DNA of 64,000 nt from Janthinobacterium sp. 64. Lineage in GTDB: Bacteria; Pseudomonadota; Gammaproteobacteria; Burkholderiales; Burkholderiaceae_D. The notes under the pieces were generated by a model. The model was not told where the DNA came from. It saw only the letters and a list, made by a program, of their open reading frames with translations, and searched no databases. Shown in pieces: positions 46,634 to 55,803 of the stretch (position 1 is the stretch's first letter; the number at the start of each line of letters is the position of its first letter). Both the position numbers and the translations under genes were made by a program. The stretch is taken from contig NZ_PHUG01000001.1 of the NCBI RefSeq assembly GCF_002813325.1, positions 3,162,001 through 3,226,000 of the forward strand, written 5' to 3'.

Positions 46634-47404
46634 CTATTTAAGAGCAGCTTTTATTGAATCAAACCACATAGATGCCATTTTTTCTTGACCGAGATAATTT
46701 AAATGGCAATCATCAAACCTATATTCATTTCCTAGTAAATTATTATTCGGTCCAATATAGCGTTTTAATTCTGGCATATTCCCCATCATAATCTGTGCCA
46801 ATTCGATATTACGATCATACGTAGTACCACAACGCGAATGCACAGCGATGATCCAACGATTAATTGAAATTTTACTATTCACATAATCAAGCATAGTTGT
46901 CAGTCGATCAGTATATACCATCTTATCCGTCCCGGCATTTGAAGAACCCTGATGCCACAAAGCCAAATCAAAGCTAACTCCCTGCTTCTGGATTAATGCT
47001 ATTGCATTGTTCAGTTTACCAAATGCCGCCCCACCTCTCTGCCAGTCTTCCACTTTGGTTCCGCCCATACCAATTGGCATAAATATCACCTTGCGTGCAA
47101 CACCGCTCTCGATTAATTTTTTTCCAAGAGGCATCCACATTGAACCGTTACCGCAATCGGCCCATTCAAATGGATCGCTGGCAGGTTTCACCGAGCCATC
47201 TTTAGCTATTTGAAAAACGTTCTCGACAGGACCATAAATATGCCCATTGCAATTCGACGATATCGACTGGCCGATGACAAGAATTCGTAGTTCCAATAAT
47301 GGGTAAATGTCTACATGGGGCAGAGGAGCGGAAGGAGCATTGGATGTTCCGCCTCCGCATGCTGTAACTAGTAGGCCGGAAAATAACAGAAATAAATAAT
47401 TCAT
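46634..47404 (-). CDS. SGNH/GDSL-type esterase lipoprotein
   Basis: A 256-residue protein with a lipoprotein signal (MNYLFLLFSGLLVTAC, lipobox VTAC, Cys16), so it is probably anchored in the envelope facing the periplasm or surface. SGNH-type blocks are complete: nucleophile ILVIGQSISSN, PIGMGGTKVEDW (Gly), LALWHQGSSNAGT (Asn), and FDDCHLNYLGQ (Asp-x-x-His). It resembles sialate O-acetylesterase-like domains. With the neighbouring acyltransferase it may remove or transfer O-acetyl groups on the polysaccharide. Confidence 0.82.
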   Translation of the reverse strand: MNYLFLLFSGLLVTACGGGTSNAPSAPLPHVDIYPLLELRILVIGQSISSNCNGHIYGPVENVFQIAKDGSVKPASDPFEWADCGNGSMWMPLGKKLIESGVARKVIFMPIGMGGTKVEDWQRGGAAFGKLNNAIALIQKQGVSFDLALWHQGSSNAGTDKMVYTDRLTTMLDYVNSKISINRWIIAVHSRCGTTYDRNIELAQIMMGNMPELKRYIGPNNNLLGNEYRFDDCHLNYLGQEKMASMWFDSIKAALK

Positions 47405-47786
47405 CAGAAAAAACTTTTCTAAACTAAGGTTAGCTGCTGGTAAAACTCATCGTGTTTACGGATTAAATCGTCTAACTGATAAACTGGAGATATTTTAGTA
47501 TCAATTTTTAAAATTCATATAGTTTCAAAATCGGCTATTAAAATGGCCGCGCAGTGAATACTTCCGAAAATGATCGTGATTAAATAATCATGGTATATTT
47601 TTCAGTACGAATTTATTACAAAGTTTGAGGAGATATCAATCCAACCGAGTTAAAACTTCCCTAAAGGTAAATTAATATCGTATGGACAATAATCCGTCAC
47701 ACCGTCCAATCACATTATTATCCAGAATGAACATCAGAAGTTATGGTCCAAGTAAGTATATAAGAACTAAAAAACAACTGACAAAT
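47405..47786. other. AT-rich gap, no gene seen
   Basis: 382 bp between the SGNH lipoprotein and a glycosyltransferase gene. It is AT-rich with stops in all frames. It probably contains the promoter for the three leftward genes, but no clear hexamer pair stands out. Confidence 0.5.
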
Positions 47787-48722
47787 TTACTTTCCCCAAT
47801 ATCTCCGGTGCATGCTTAAACGTTTTTTGAGGCTACGTGATAGCCTTTTTTCGCATGAGCCGAGTTTATATCCTACATACTTAAAAAAGTTTCTGATAAT
47901 AGAATCAGGAATCAACCAAGGTGCATTCCTCAGCAGAAACTTAAGTTCAGAAAATACAAATTTCCTGCCTTCCCCCTCCGCGCGACCGAATGCTTTTAAA
48001 ATCCACGATTCGCGTGAATGAAAGACGCCGATATCAAAACAACGACGAAAATCTTCGCGATAAGAATAATCGTGCGAATGATACACTTGTGCATTAGCGA
48101 CATATCCGATTTTTTTATTGGCAATCAGTAATTTTGCTGCGACATAAGTATCTTCGCCAAAAATATTATCGTCTGGAAAGCCACCTACCATATTCAACAT
48201 GATGCGCCGATATGCCGAAAAAGAATTTGATATGAAAGCCACTTTAATACCTAATTCACGAGCATTCGAAATACTACGTAATGTGGATCGATCGGGATAA
48301 TTAAATATCCGTGCATGTGCACCTATATATCCCGCATTATGATGAGGCAATTGCCGTCCATACGTGGCAGAAACTTCAGGATCATAAAATGGCATAATTA
48401 ATTCTTCTAATGCATTTGTATTTGACAAAAATGCGTCTTGAGTCATATATACAAGTATATCCATATTAGACAATAAACTCGCACCCATTTTCCTAGTAGT
48501 ACCGTGATTAAAATCTTCACGTGAAATGACGATGACTTCACACCCTGCCATGCGAGAAAGTTCAGCAGTCGAATCGTCAGAGGAAGAGTCAATGATCAAA
48601 ATACGTGCGGGCTTCAGAGTCTGTGCGAACATGTTTTTCAGCCATTCGCTCCACTCATGACCAGCATTCAAGGTAGGCACAATTACACCGACAGCCATGG
48701 TCGTAGTAATATTAATACTCAT
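47787..48722 (-). CDS. Family 2 glycosyltransferase, rhamnosyltransferase-like
   Basis: A 311-residue GT-A fold enzyme. N-terminal VGVIVPTLNAG (about residues 11-21), ILIIDSSSDDSTAELSR (nucleotide-binding Asp residues), MTQDAF in the DXD position, and FGEDTYVAAKLL (about 187-198) match RfbF/rhamnosyltransferase-like members. Such enzymes use dTDP-L-rhamnose, which rfbBACD can supply. Donor specificity is inferred. It stands alone between two AT-rich gaps. Confidence 0.85.
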   Translation of the reverse strand: MSINITTTMAVGVIVPTLNAGHEWSEWLKNMFAQTLKPARILIIDSSSDDSTAELSRMAGCEVIVISREDFNHGTTRKMGASLLSNMDILVYMTQDAFLSNTNALEELIMPFYDPEVSATYGRQLPHHNAGYIGAHARIFNYPDRSTLRSISNARELGIKVAFISNSFSAYRRIMLNMVGGFPDDNIFGEDTYVAAKLLIANKKIGYVANAQVYHSHDYSYREDFRRCFDIGVFHSRESWILKAFGRAEGEGRKFVFSELKFLLRNAPWLIPDSIIRNFFKYVGYKLGSCEKRLSRSLKKRLSMHRRYWGK

Positions 48723-49238
48723 ATTTTTCCAAACTAGGTGAACTTAATTACAAACTAATGTAATTAAAATAAAAAACTCACGTGAACTTAAGAAAAAGTC
48801 TACTCATACGAGCAAAATTTTTAATCAAACCTACTGGTCTCCAGTCACGATCGTTTTCGCAGGAATATTCCCCTTAATGACAGAATTCGAACCATGTAGT
48901 AATACATACACATTTTTAATCAAAAAATCTTAGTGAGTATACTTCCAATATTAGGAATCTTCAGAAATACATGTCCTATCTATCTTATTTGAGAAAATGT
49001 TAATTATTCAAGAAAAAATAATAAAATGTTATGCTTTTTACATAAAAATTCCCAAGCCCACAGCTATATGTGTATAACTGCACTCTGACATGTACCGATA
49101 TCAAGATTCCAAGAAAAACGCGAATAAATTTCCCTATGTATTTTTGATAGTATTTGGTGAGAATAAAAAATCCTCAGGTTGAATCGATTAGAAAAATTAA
49201 CTAGTTTTCCTACCAAAACTTTTTAAAATTATGAAAAA
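48723..49238. other. AT-rich gap, no gene seen
   Basis: 516 bp, very AT-rich, with no credible coding sequence. It separates the glycosyltransferase from the EpsG-like gene and may be a scar of module exchange. Confidence 0.5.
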
Positions 49239-50273
49239 TCAAAAAAAATCATATGGCGCAAATAACACATTACCTTCCGGTCCCACTAGAAATATTTGTC
49301 TCAAAAAGTTAACCACCCCCAAAATACCAATGAGTAACACTAGATATTTTGCCTTTATTGTTATATTTTCTCTTTCAATGGAACTAGAAACAGAAATTGC
49401 CAAAAGAAAAACAGCGATTTGAAGTAAGCGCAATCCTGACATGGAAAAATAAGAAATAACAAGAGACAACAACGCGAGCAATATGGAGATACAATAAAGA
49501 TTAATGCCCCATCTTAATGGCACCTTTGAAATTCTTGCTATAAATATAATTGCAATGGTTTGCACTATAGGAAATAATCCAGAAAAAACAGATGGTCGTG
49601 AAATTTCTGAATAATCACTTGCTTTATATTGGAAATATTGAAATATAGCGATCAAACGGGGATCCATGACCACTATACCGATACCTAGCAATAGCAGCAG
49701 GATCCCACAGCCGGTAGATATCATTATAATCAGCATGCTGCTATGAATTAAGCCTGGAATTACCGCCATGAGCATACCTAATGTGGGTCGAACCTTTGGA
49801 ATCAGCAATATGATTACAGATGTCAATGCGAAAGCCATGCCGTAACGCATACCATTAAACGTCGCGTCGACAAACAGAACTGGTAATAGCCCTACACCGA
49901 ATAAAGGAATGCTCTTATCGATTTTGGCAGCACCAATAGAAAATAATATCCAACAAAAAAGGGCCTGAAACAATGCAAATGTCTGAAATTTTCCTCCGGA
50001 ATTTTTAATAATCATCTGGATAAAATAAAAAATTGGATCCGTTGTCGATAATTCAAAAATCGAGGTAATACGAAAGGAATCAAAATTATCCCGATACATT
50101 TTTGTATCAGTTCCTGCATATCCTCGCAATGCCGCGAATATAAAAGTTGGAAAGAAAATTAATAAATTGACGAAAATTCGAGATTTTAAATCGAAGCGTT
50201 TATTAAAAAAAATGGGGATCAGCGGAAAAAATAGACACATACCATAGACTAATCCAGAAGCAACCGAGTCCAT
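49239..50273 (-). CDS. EpsG-family membrane protein, candidate Wzy polymerase
   Basis: A 344-residue protein with about ten predicted helices. After the second helix, FAALRGYAGTDTKMYRDNF (about residues 47-65) matches the EpsG pattern (RxxxGTD..Y). NGMRYGMAFAL (about 140-150) is also typical. EpsG proteins polymerise repeat units at the periplasmic face. No other polymerase is visible in the cluster, so this is the best Wzy candidate. Its start abuts the stop of the upstream glycosyltransferase with no gap. Confidence 0.82.
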   Translation of the reverse strand: MDSVASGLVYGMCLFFPLIPIFFNKRFDLKSRIFVNLLIFFPTFIFAALRGYAGTDTKMYRDNFDSFRITSIFELSTTDPIFYFIQMIIKNSGGKFQTFALFQALFCWILFSIGAAKIDKSIPLFGVGLLPVLFVDATFNGMRYGMAFALTSVIILLIPKVRPTLGMLMAVIPGLIHSSMLIIMISTGCGILLLLLGIGIVVMDPRLIAIFQYFQYKASDYSEISRPSVFSGLFPIVQTIAIIFIARISKVPLRWGINLYCISILLALLSLVISYFSMSGLRLLQIAVFLLAISVSSSIERENITIKAKYLVLLIGILGVVNFLRQIFLVGPEGNVLFAPYDFF

Positions 50274-51158
50274 TTACCTCGCCCTCGATTGAATTTCATT
50301 GATATTGCGCGGTAGATGTGTAATTACATACCAGCTTATCATGCCAAATACCTTAAAAAAATGCAACGTCTTGATAAAATACTGTGCAGAACGTAGCTGA
50401 CAACGCCGTACGGCCCCAAATTCCATCATGATCTCGGGAGCCACATATGTTCCCATTTTGCACATGGTCCAAGCCTTGGACCAGTGTTTTTCAACGGAAT
50501 AACTGTTTTCTCCTGCGCCAGGGTAGAAATCCCAACCCACATGAATTGCCGACAATTTGGCCGAAGTCCGGCAAATATAATAATATGGTTTTTGTAAGGA
50601 TTGATGACCGATGCGAAACTTGAAGTCAGATACGAAAAAATCGTCACGGTATAGCGCCATAGTAGTATCAACTCCAGCAATTATATTTGTACCGATCCTT
50701 TCTCCTTTTAGTAAGCGTAATTCTGCCTCATAGCTTTTCTGCAATTTCGGATTTTTTTTCAAATTTCCCAAATCTAAATTCAGTCCCAGTTTACCAATGC
50801 AACGATGCATATTCATCTGTTCAACCATCTTTTCCAACCAACATTCACTCCCCAAATCCGGTACGATGATATCTGCATCAGAGAAAGCGTAATATTTCGA
50901 TTTTGGCCAAGATGAATGTTTTAATGCTAAATTAAAACCTCTAATCCAATTATTTTTCTTATTAAAAATAATTATCCCATTATACTTCGATTCAATATCA
51001 GAAAAAGCTGATATTAGTTCCGGAGATTTTGGCGATAAATTATCAATCACAAACAATACATAGGGATGCTTGGTAAATTTAGCAATACTTTCTACAGTCG
51101 CAAGTAGAACTTGAACCTGACTGTGGTGCAATAAAACAATGGGAATTGGAGTTTTCAT
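50274..51158 (-). CDS. Family 2 glycosyltransferase
   Basis: A 294-residue cytoplasmic glycosyltransferase. PIPIVLLHHSQVQVLLATVESI at the N-terminus, LFVIDNLSPKSPEL and YYAFSDADIIVPDLG with a DAD (DXD) metal site (about residues 92-96) define a GT-A fold. The C-terminal part is not diagnostic. It overlaps the upstream WbsX-like gene by 4 bp (ATGA) and directly abuts the EpsG-like gene, so the three are one translation-coupled unit. Donor and acceptor are unknown. Confidence 0.82.
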   Translation of the reverse strand: MKTPIPIVLLHHSQVQVLLATVESIAKFTKHPYVLFVIDNLSPKSPELISAFSDIESKYNGIIIFNKKNNWIRGFNLALKHSSWPKSKYYAFSDADIIVPDLGSECWLEKMVEQMNMHRCIGKLGLNLDLGNLKKNPKLQKSYEAELRLLKGERIGTNIIAGVDTTMALYRDDFFVSDFKFRIGHQSLQKPYYYICRTSAKLSAIHVGWDFYPGAGENSYSVEKHWSKAWTMCKMGTYVAPEIMMEFGAVRRCQLRSAQYFIKTLHFFKVFGMISWYVITHLPRNINEIQSRAR

Positions 51159-52261
51159 TTTTCTACGCTCCCGGTCTTCAATGCTACCAAAATTTCCTTC
51201 AAATAGTTCCGGCCATTTTTTTGATCAGGCTCAACATAATTTCCTTCAGCCCATTCATTCCAGGATTTTAAAAATAGAAATTGTTCTTCCTTTTCACTTC
51301 CATAGCGTCTTACAGTATTATCAATAGCGACCTTTAGTACTTTTCCAAAAAGCACTGGCGTGGCATCGGTGAAGACAAGTCCACGACGCCCAGAGCGCGG
51401 TGTGTTATCCCAATTGGGAACCACAGAGTTATATGCTGGGAAAGAAAATCTGTTAAGATCTGGTACCATAGCATCTAGCGCATCAACATAACGAATCCTC
51501 TTCGGGCCTACATTCAATCCCGTGAGTTGCATTAATTTATGCTTAACTGCCTCAAACCATTGCATTTTACTAAATGAGTCGCGACCGGTAATATTGGTAA
51601 TAACCCCCGCATCCACACCGCATTCCTGCACAGTTTTGAACTGGCCATTCGGGTTAGGAGACCAAGTACCAATAATGTACAAATCAGGGAAACCGTCTTC
51701 CTTGGCTAACTCGCGCAACCGTTCGATATATGGATTATTTTTTGGAATTAATCTTGGTTTGTACACATAAAATACTGGCCTACCTTTGTTCTTAATGTAG
51801 CGCGCATCCATAAAATACCGCCGCAATAACTGGTAATGACGCTCAACATCGCCTTCTGGATAAGTCTGTTCGATTAATACTTTTTTTGGAGAACCATGCC
51901 AGATTCCAGTCCAAGTTTCATTTGCCCATGCAAGACAAAATGGAAAATCTGGAGTATTTTCTTCTAGCATTTTTTCGCTTGGCGTTTCCAATAAGCGCTT
52001 ACCGGCAAACCAATAGTGCCAATAACAGAACCCATATACCCCATGCTCCATAGCAAGCGCGGCTTGATCCTGGCGTGTCTTTTGGAGACGTAAATCGTAA
52101 AAACCTAGTTCACCTGGAAGGTTTGGTTGATGATGACCGCGGAACAATGGGCGCGCCTTGGCTACGTTATGCCATTCGGTGAACCCGGGCCCCCACCAAT
52201 TACTATTTTCCTCAATAGGGTGATACTGTGGGAGATAAAAAGCTATAATTTTTACAGACAT
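51155..52261 (-). CDS. WbsX-like protein (GH99-related domain)
   Basis: A 368-residue protein opening KIIAFYLPQYHPIEENSNWWGPGFTEWHNVAKA, the hallmark of the WbsX/glycosyltransferase-WbsX family. CYWHYWFAGKRLLETPSEKML, CLAWANETWTGIWHG and LKSWNEWAEGNYVEPD also fit. WbsX proteins are common in O-antigen clusters. Their fold is related to GH99 endomannanases, but their reaction is not well established. It is first in the WbsX-GT-EpsG unit. Confidence 0.9.
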   Translation of the reverse strand: MSVKIIAFYLPQYHPIEENSNWWGPGFTEWHNVAKARPLFRGHHQPNLPGELGFYDLRLQKTRQDQAALAMEHGVYGFCYWHYWFAGKRLLETPSEKMLEENTPDFPFCLAWANETWTGIWHGSPKKVLIEQTYPEGDVERHYQLLRRYFMDARYIKNKGRPVFYVYKPRLIPKNNPYIERLRELAKEDGFPDLYIIGTWSPNPNGQFKTVQECGVDAGVITNITGRDSFSKMQWFEAVKHKLMQLTGLNVGPKRIRYVDALDAMVPDLNRFSFPAYNSVVPNWDNTPRSGRRGLVFTDATPVLFGKVLKVAIDNTVRRYGSEKEEQFLFLKSWNEWAEGNYVEPDQKNGRNYLKEILVALKTGSVEK

Positions 52262-52603
52262 TTTTTAATTTTTAAAAAGATATATTCAAAACATTAATAT
52301 GGAAAGATTTACGTGGCCGTTCAGTTCTGGTGAAGATATAAAAATTTATTTTGACTCAATGAGTTTCAATTCGGCAGAAGTTATATGGAAATGCAGGAAA
52401 TTCTCATTTAATTAAAAAACATCATAACTTAGTATTTTTAAGCTTAAAATGCACCTAAGTCATTGATTCATGGACTAACTAGTAAAAATCCACTTTTAAC
52501 AACACATATAAAAATTAACAATTTCTTAATTCTATTCATAGAAGACAATAGCAAGCTTTAAAATACAATCCAACTTATTTAATTAAAAAGATACATTAAA
52601 TTA
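52262..52603. other. AT-rich gap, no gene seen
   Basis: 342 bp, extremely AT-rich, without a credible coding sequence. It should include the promoter of the WbsX-GT-EpsG unit. Confidence 0.5.
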
Positions 52604-53632
52604 CTAAATTAATTTACATATATATATGTATGATTTTGATAATATTCGCGTAATTTTTAAATATATTTTTGCAATTAAAATTTGTGAATTTATTATATTA
52701 TAAATTAATAAAATAAAAAATAAATTGCTGCCATACTCTAACTTCAGCATTTTCGTAACTTTTTTATTATCGAAGACACCAAATTTCCCCATTGTATTTT
52801 TTCTCAAACCAAAAATCAGCAACGGAATGAAAGACCACAACATACTTTTTTTAAGAAATTTATTAATCTTTTTATTTTTAGTAATTTTTTCATCAATAAT
52901 TTTATTATAATTAATTGAAAAAACATCTAATATTTCATAATTTCCACTATTGCCGGCCCTAGCTATCAACCAAATATCGTTCGCAATAAAAAAATTACTT
53001 CCGTTATTTAAAATTGTTAATTCCCATTCAAGCTGTGATAAAAATGATCCTAAAAATCTATTGTACTTTACACCACCTTCTTGGCTTCTATAAATGTCCA
53101 TATTCATAACCCAAGAAGATATGAAAGTCAGAAAAATATTTGACTCTACAGCCAACTTGAAATTATTCACGGCAGTGAAACTTTTATCAAAAATCTTTTC
53201 CTCAGAAAAAGAAGTCAAGTCACCATCCACCCATTTTGCTGGCAAATAAATCATATCAGGGCGATTTTCCTTGATGAATTTAATTAATGCGGAAATTGCC
53301 CCGTTTTTTGGTAAATCATCGTCACCCATGATCCATGCATATTTACCAGCAGCAGCCTCACAGCAAAAAACAATATTTGCATCACCACCACAGTTAATGT
53401 CATTATTAACGACATTCAAGCCGGGAAAATTAGAAAGACTTCTCAAATATTCCATAGTCGTGTCAGTGGATGCATTATTGCAAACTAAAATCTCAATATC
53501 TTCTTCAGATATTTCAGCTTCTAATATTTGCTTTAAAATCGATTCGAGCAACAATTGCAAGCATTCAACTCTATTATAAGTCGGTATAGCTATCGTTAAT
53601 AGTGGCGAATTTTTTTTTGTACTCATTACCAT
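52604..53632 (-). CDS. Family 2 glycosyltransferase, WbaV/abequosyltransferase-like
   Basis: A 342-residue protein. LLTIAIPTYNRVECLQLLLESILKQI (about residues 10-35), ILVCNNASTDTTMEYL, and YAWIMGDDDLPKNGAI (the DDD metal site) are typical of the branch that includes abequosyltransferases. Those enzymes transfer 3,6-dideoxyhexoses from CDP-sugars, which fits the RfbG/RfbH pathway upstream, but specificity is inferred. It has two possible starts (53632 and 53626). It is one of the most AT-rich genes in the window. Confidence 0.83.
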   Translation of the reverse strand: MVMSTKKNSPLLTIAIPTYNRVECLQLLLESILKQILEAEISEEDIEILVCNNASTDTTMEYLRSLSNFPGLNVVNNDINCGGDANIVFCCEAAAGKYAWIMGDDDLPKNGAISALIKFIKENRPDMIYLPAKWVDGDLTSFSEEKIFDKSFTAVNNFKLAVESNIFLTFISSWVMNMDIYRSQEGGVKYNRFLGSFLSQLEWELTILNNGSNFFIANDIWLIARAGNSGNYEILDVFSINYNKIIDEKITKNKKINKFLKKSMLWSFIPLLIFGLRKNTMGKFGVFDNKKVTKMLKLEYGSNLFFILLIYNIINSQILIAKIYLKITRILSKSYIYICKLI

Positions 53633-54301
53633 TGTTCCATTCTTTTAAATTTTCGAAAACCTCTTGCAAAAAACCCAGAACGCCAGGCCTTGAACACTAG
53701 TGATCGTGGCTGTCGACAATTTTTGTTATTGATGCAACCGAAGTCTCATATCAAGCCAATCTACATCATCGTTTCATTCGGTTCATGCACGTGTTCTGCT
53801 AATTTGGCTTGTGAAAATAGACAAATGCACGTAAGAACATCGCTTCGTGTGGAATCTGGCTCTACATCGAGAATCCACATAACCGTCTCAACGCAAGATC
53901 TATCGTGAGGCGCTCTATCAAGGCCCCGGACTCGGGCAGCCCCGGCACAATCTCACAACCTGGACGCAGCGCTCAGGCAATTTTCGATCAATTTCCAGCA
54001 ATTTCCAGCAATTTCTACATTGACCACTCTTCGATCCGTATCTCGTCCAAGATGTCCGCCAGCTTTGCCAGTTTCTGTGCGAGCGCGCCAGATTGCTGTC
54101 TCATCAATTCCAACGTCAATTTGTATTGAAGCACTTTCCGAATTCGCATTCTCAATAAACACTACATAGTAGTCATGTGCAAGTCGTTGATACCTATCAG
54201 CCAATTTGTATTCGGCTAGCAATGGTCACCCTCTGCCTCATTTTGAATTTATTGCAGTCAAAAATTTTAGTTCGCCTGTCTAGTTTCACCAACTTTAAGA
54301 G
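53633..54301. other. Long gap with a short tandem repeat and possible gene debris
   Basis: 669 bp that is less AT-rich than its flanks. It contains about 2.5 copies of the 10-bp unit ATTTCCAGCA (53991-54015). On the minus strand, short open stretches such as QYKLTLELMRQQSGALAQ (near 54070-54130) and YKLADRYQRLAHDYYVVF (about 54160-54215) lie in different frames. This hints at a decayed gene, but I cannot name a family and call no CDS. Confidence 0.45.
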
Positions 54302-55663
54302 TCACAAGGTTGCACTGATGCGTTTTATTGCCCATTGCCTTCGTTTTCTAAAAAAAATTGTCGTTCCTCCAATCAATCCAATTCCGAGCGCACTTATAGC
54401 ATAAGCATATACCGCTCCAGCAACACCGTTATGAGGCACCCAAAGAAGTGCAAACAATGCAGTTGATATGCCTGTTATTATCGAAATCATCATAAATGGT
54501 TCCTCTTTATGAGCTCTTAAATATGCACCTTGTACTGAAACAACATGATTACCTAACGAAACGAATGCCAATATTAATAATAATGGCAATGGAAGGACTC
54601 GGGAAGAAAATGGTGATTTAATCTCCGAAAGATACAAAAAAATCAATCCAAGGCCGATTATTCCACTCAGCAAAAAACAAAATGACTGTAAAAATCCGCG
54701 TGCCACAAGCGCATCCAATTCTTTAGTTTTCCCACTAACAACCATTTTTCCATAAGTTGGTACTTTCGTCGAAATCCATGCCATCGCTGCCGCGTTCATA
54801 GCAGCTATAATTTGCAAACTCATTCCCATTTTTCCTGCCGCAATTGGACCATGGGTCGCAAATAGCAAAGGATTAAACAACTGAAAAATTAGATAGCCAC
54901 TCATCCAACTAAGCGCAATTTTCCATTGAAAAGGCCAAATTTCATTGCGCCAATCCATTCCAGGACTATTTTTTGAATATCTTAAAATATCTATAAAAAA
55001 TGATCGGTATTTATACCATATCCAAATACCACCAACTATAGTTAGCATTATACAATTCACAACAATAGCATAAATACCACCGCCATTCCACAGAACCAAC
55101 CATGTAACGGTCACCGATGCTAATGATTGCAATAAACGAAGGACAGCAATATCTGATACTTTTCCACAACCTTCCAATATTGCGGCCGCAGCGGTAATAA
55201 TTAAATTAATAGCCGTGAAGACAACCAAGATAGACCAAGGAATACTGGAATCGAACGAAGATTCCATTACGGCGGATGAATTAAAAAAATATACTCCAAC
55301 AGGCAATAATATTAAAATAATCAGTAACGCAGCAATACCAAACCAAGTAATAGAAAAGTTTATTAAGGACTGTAGGCGCCGCTTAGATTGCGCATCACCT
55401 AGAACCGTTCCATTTTTTTGCCATATTAAATGCGCCATCTCATGGCTAGAAAATTGAATAATTACATAAGTAAGGCCCAATTCCACGAAAATTTGCAAAG
55501 CAATTAAACTATTGAATGTGTAATAGTATCCTTGCAATTCTGGCGAAAGAAAATGTGTCACCATAAATATGGTAACTAAACCAGCTGCCACAGACCAAAA
55601 ACGCCCAAACAACGTAAAAAAAATTGCCTTATCAATCCCAAGCAATACCTTAATTCTATTCAC
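54302..55663 (-). CDS. wzx: Oligosaccharide flippase, Wzx-like
   Basis: A 453-residue inner-membrane protein with about 12-14 hydrophobic segments and GTG start. IFFTLFGRFWSVAAGLVTIFMVTHFLSPELQGYYYTFNSL at the N-terminus is typical of polysaccharide flippases of the MOP superfamily. It would move lipid-linked repeat units to the periplasmic face for polymerisation by the EpsG-like protein. It follows the epimerase gene after 140 bp. Confidence 0.87.
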   Translation of the reverse strand: MNRIKVLLGIDKAIFFTLFGRFWSVAAGLVTIFMVTHFLSPELQGYYYTFNSLIALQIFVELGLTYVIIQFSSHEMAHLIWQKNGTVLGDAQSKRRLQSLINFSITWFGIAALLIILILLPVGVYFFNSSAVMESSFDSSIPWSILVVFTAINLIITAAAAILEGCGKVSDIAVLRLLQSLASVTVTWLVLWNGGGIYAIVVNCIMLTIVGGIWIWYKYRSFFIDILRYSKNSPGMDWRNEIWPFQWKIALSWMSGYLIFQLFNPLLFATHGPIAAGKMGMSLQIIAAMNAAAMAWISTKVPTYGKMVVSGKTKELDALVARGFLQSFCFLLSGIIGLGLIFLYLSEIKSPFSSRVLPLPLLLILAFVSLGNHVVSVQGAYLRAHKEEPFMMISIITGISTALFALLWVPHNGVAGAVYAYAISALGIGLIGGTTIFFRKRRQWAIKRISATL

Positions 55664-55803
55664 TTATACTCCCGAAACCCAATGTAATATAATAAAAATA
55701 GAAGCCTGATTATTTTCTTGAAACCATCTTTAATTCCTCATATTTGATACAACTTCATTTATTTCCAAATAGAATTAGGCATTTTTGAATAGGATGCCCA
55801 CTG

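Noticed and set aside
53953..54222. An 89-codon minus-strand frame in the 53.6-54.3 kb gap
   Set aside because: No recognisable motif or RBS; coding character shifts frame, so debris at most.
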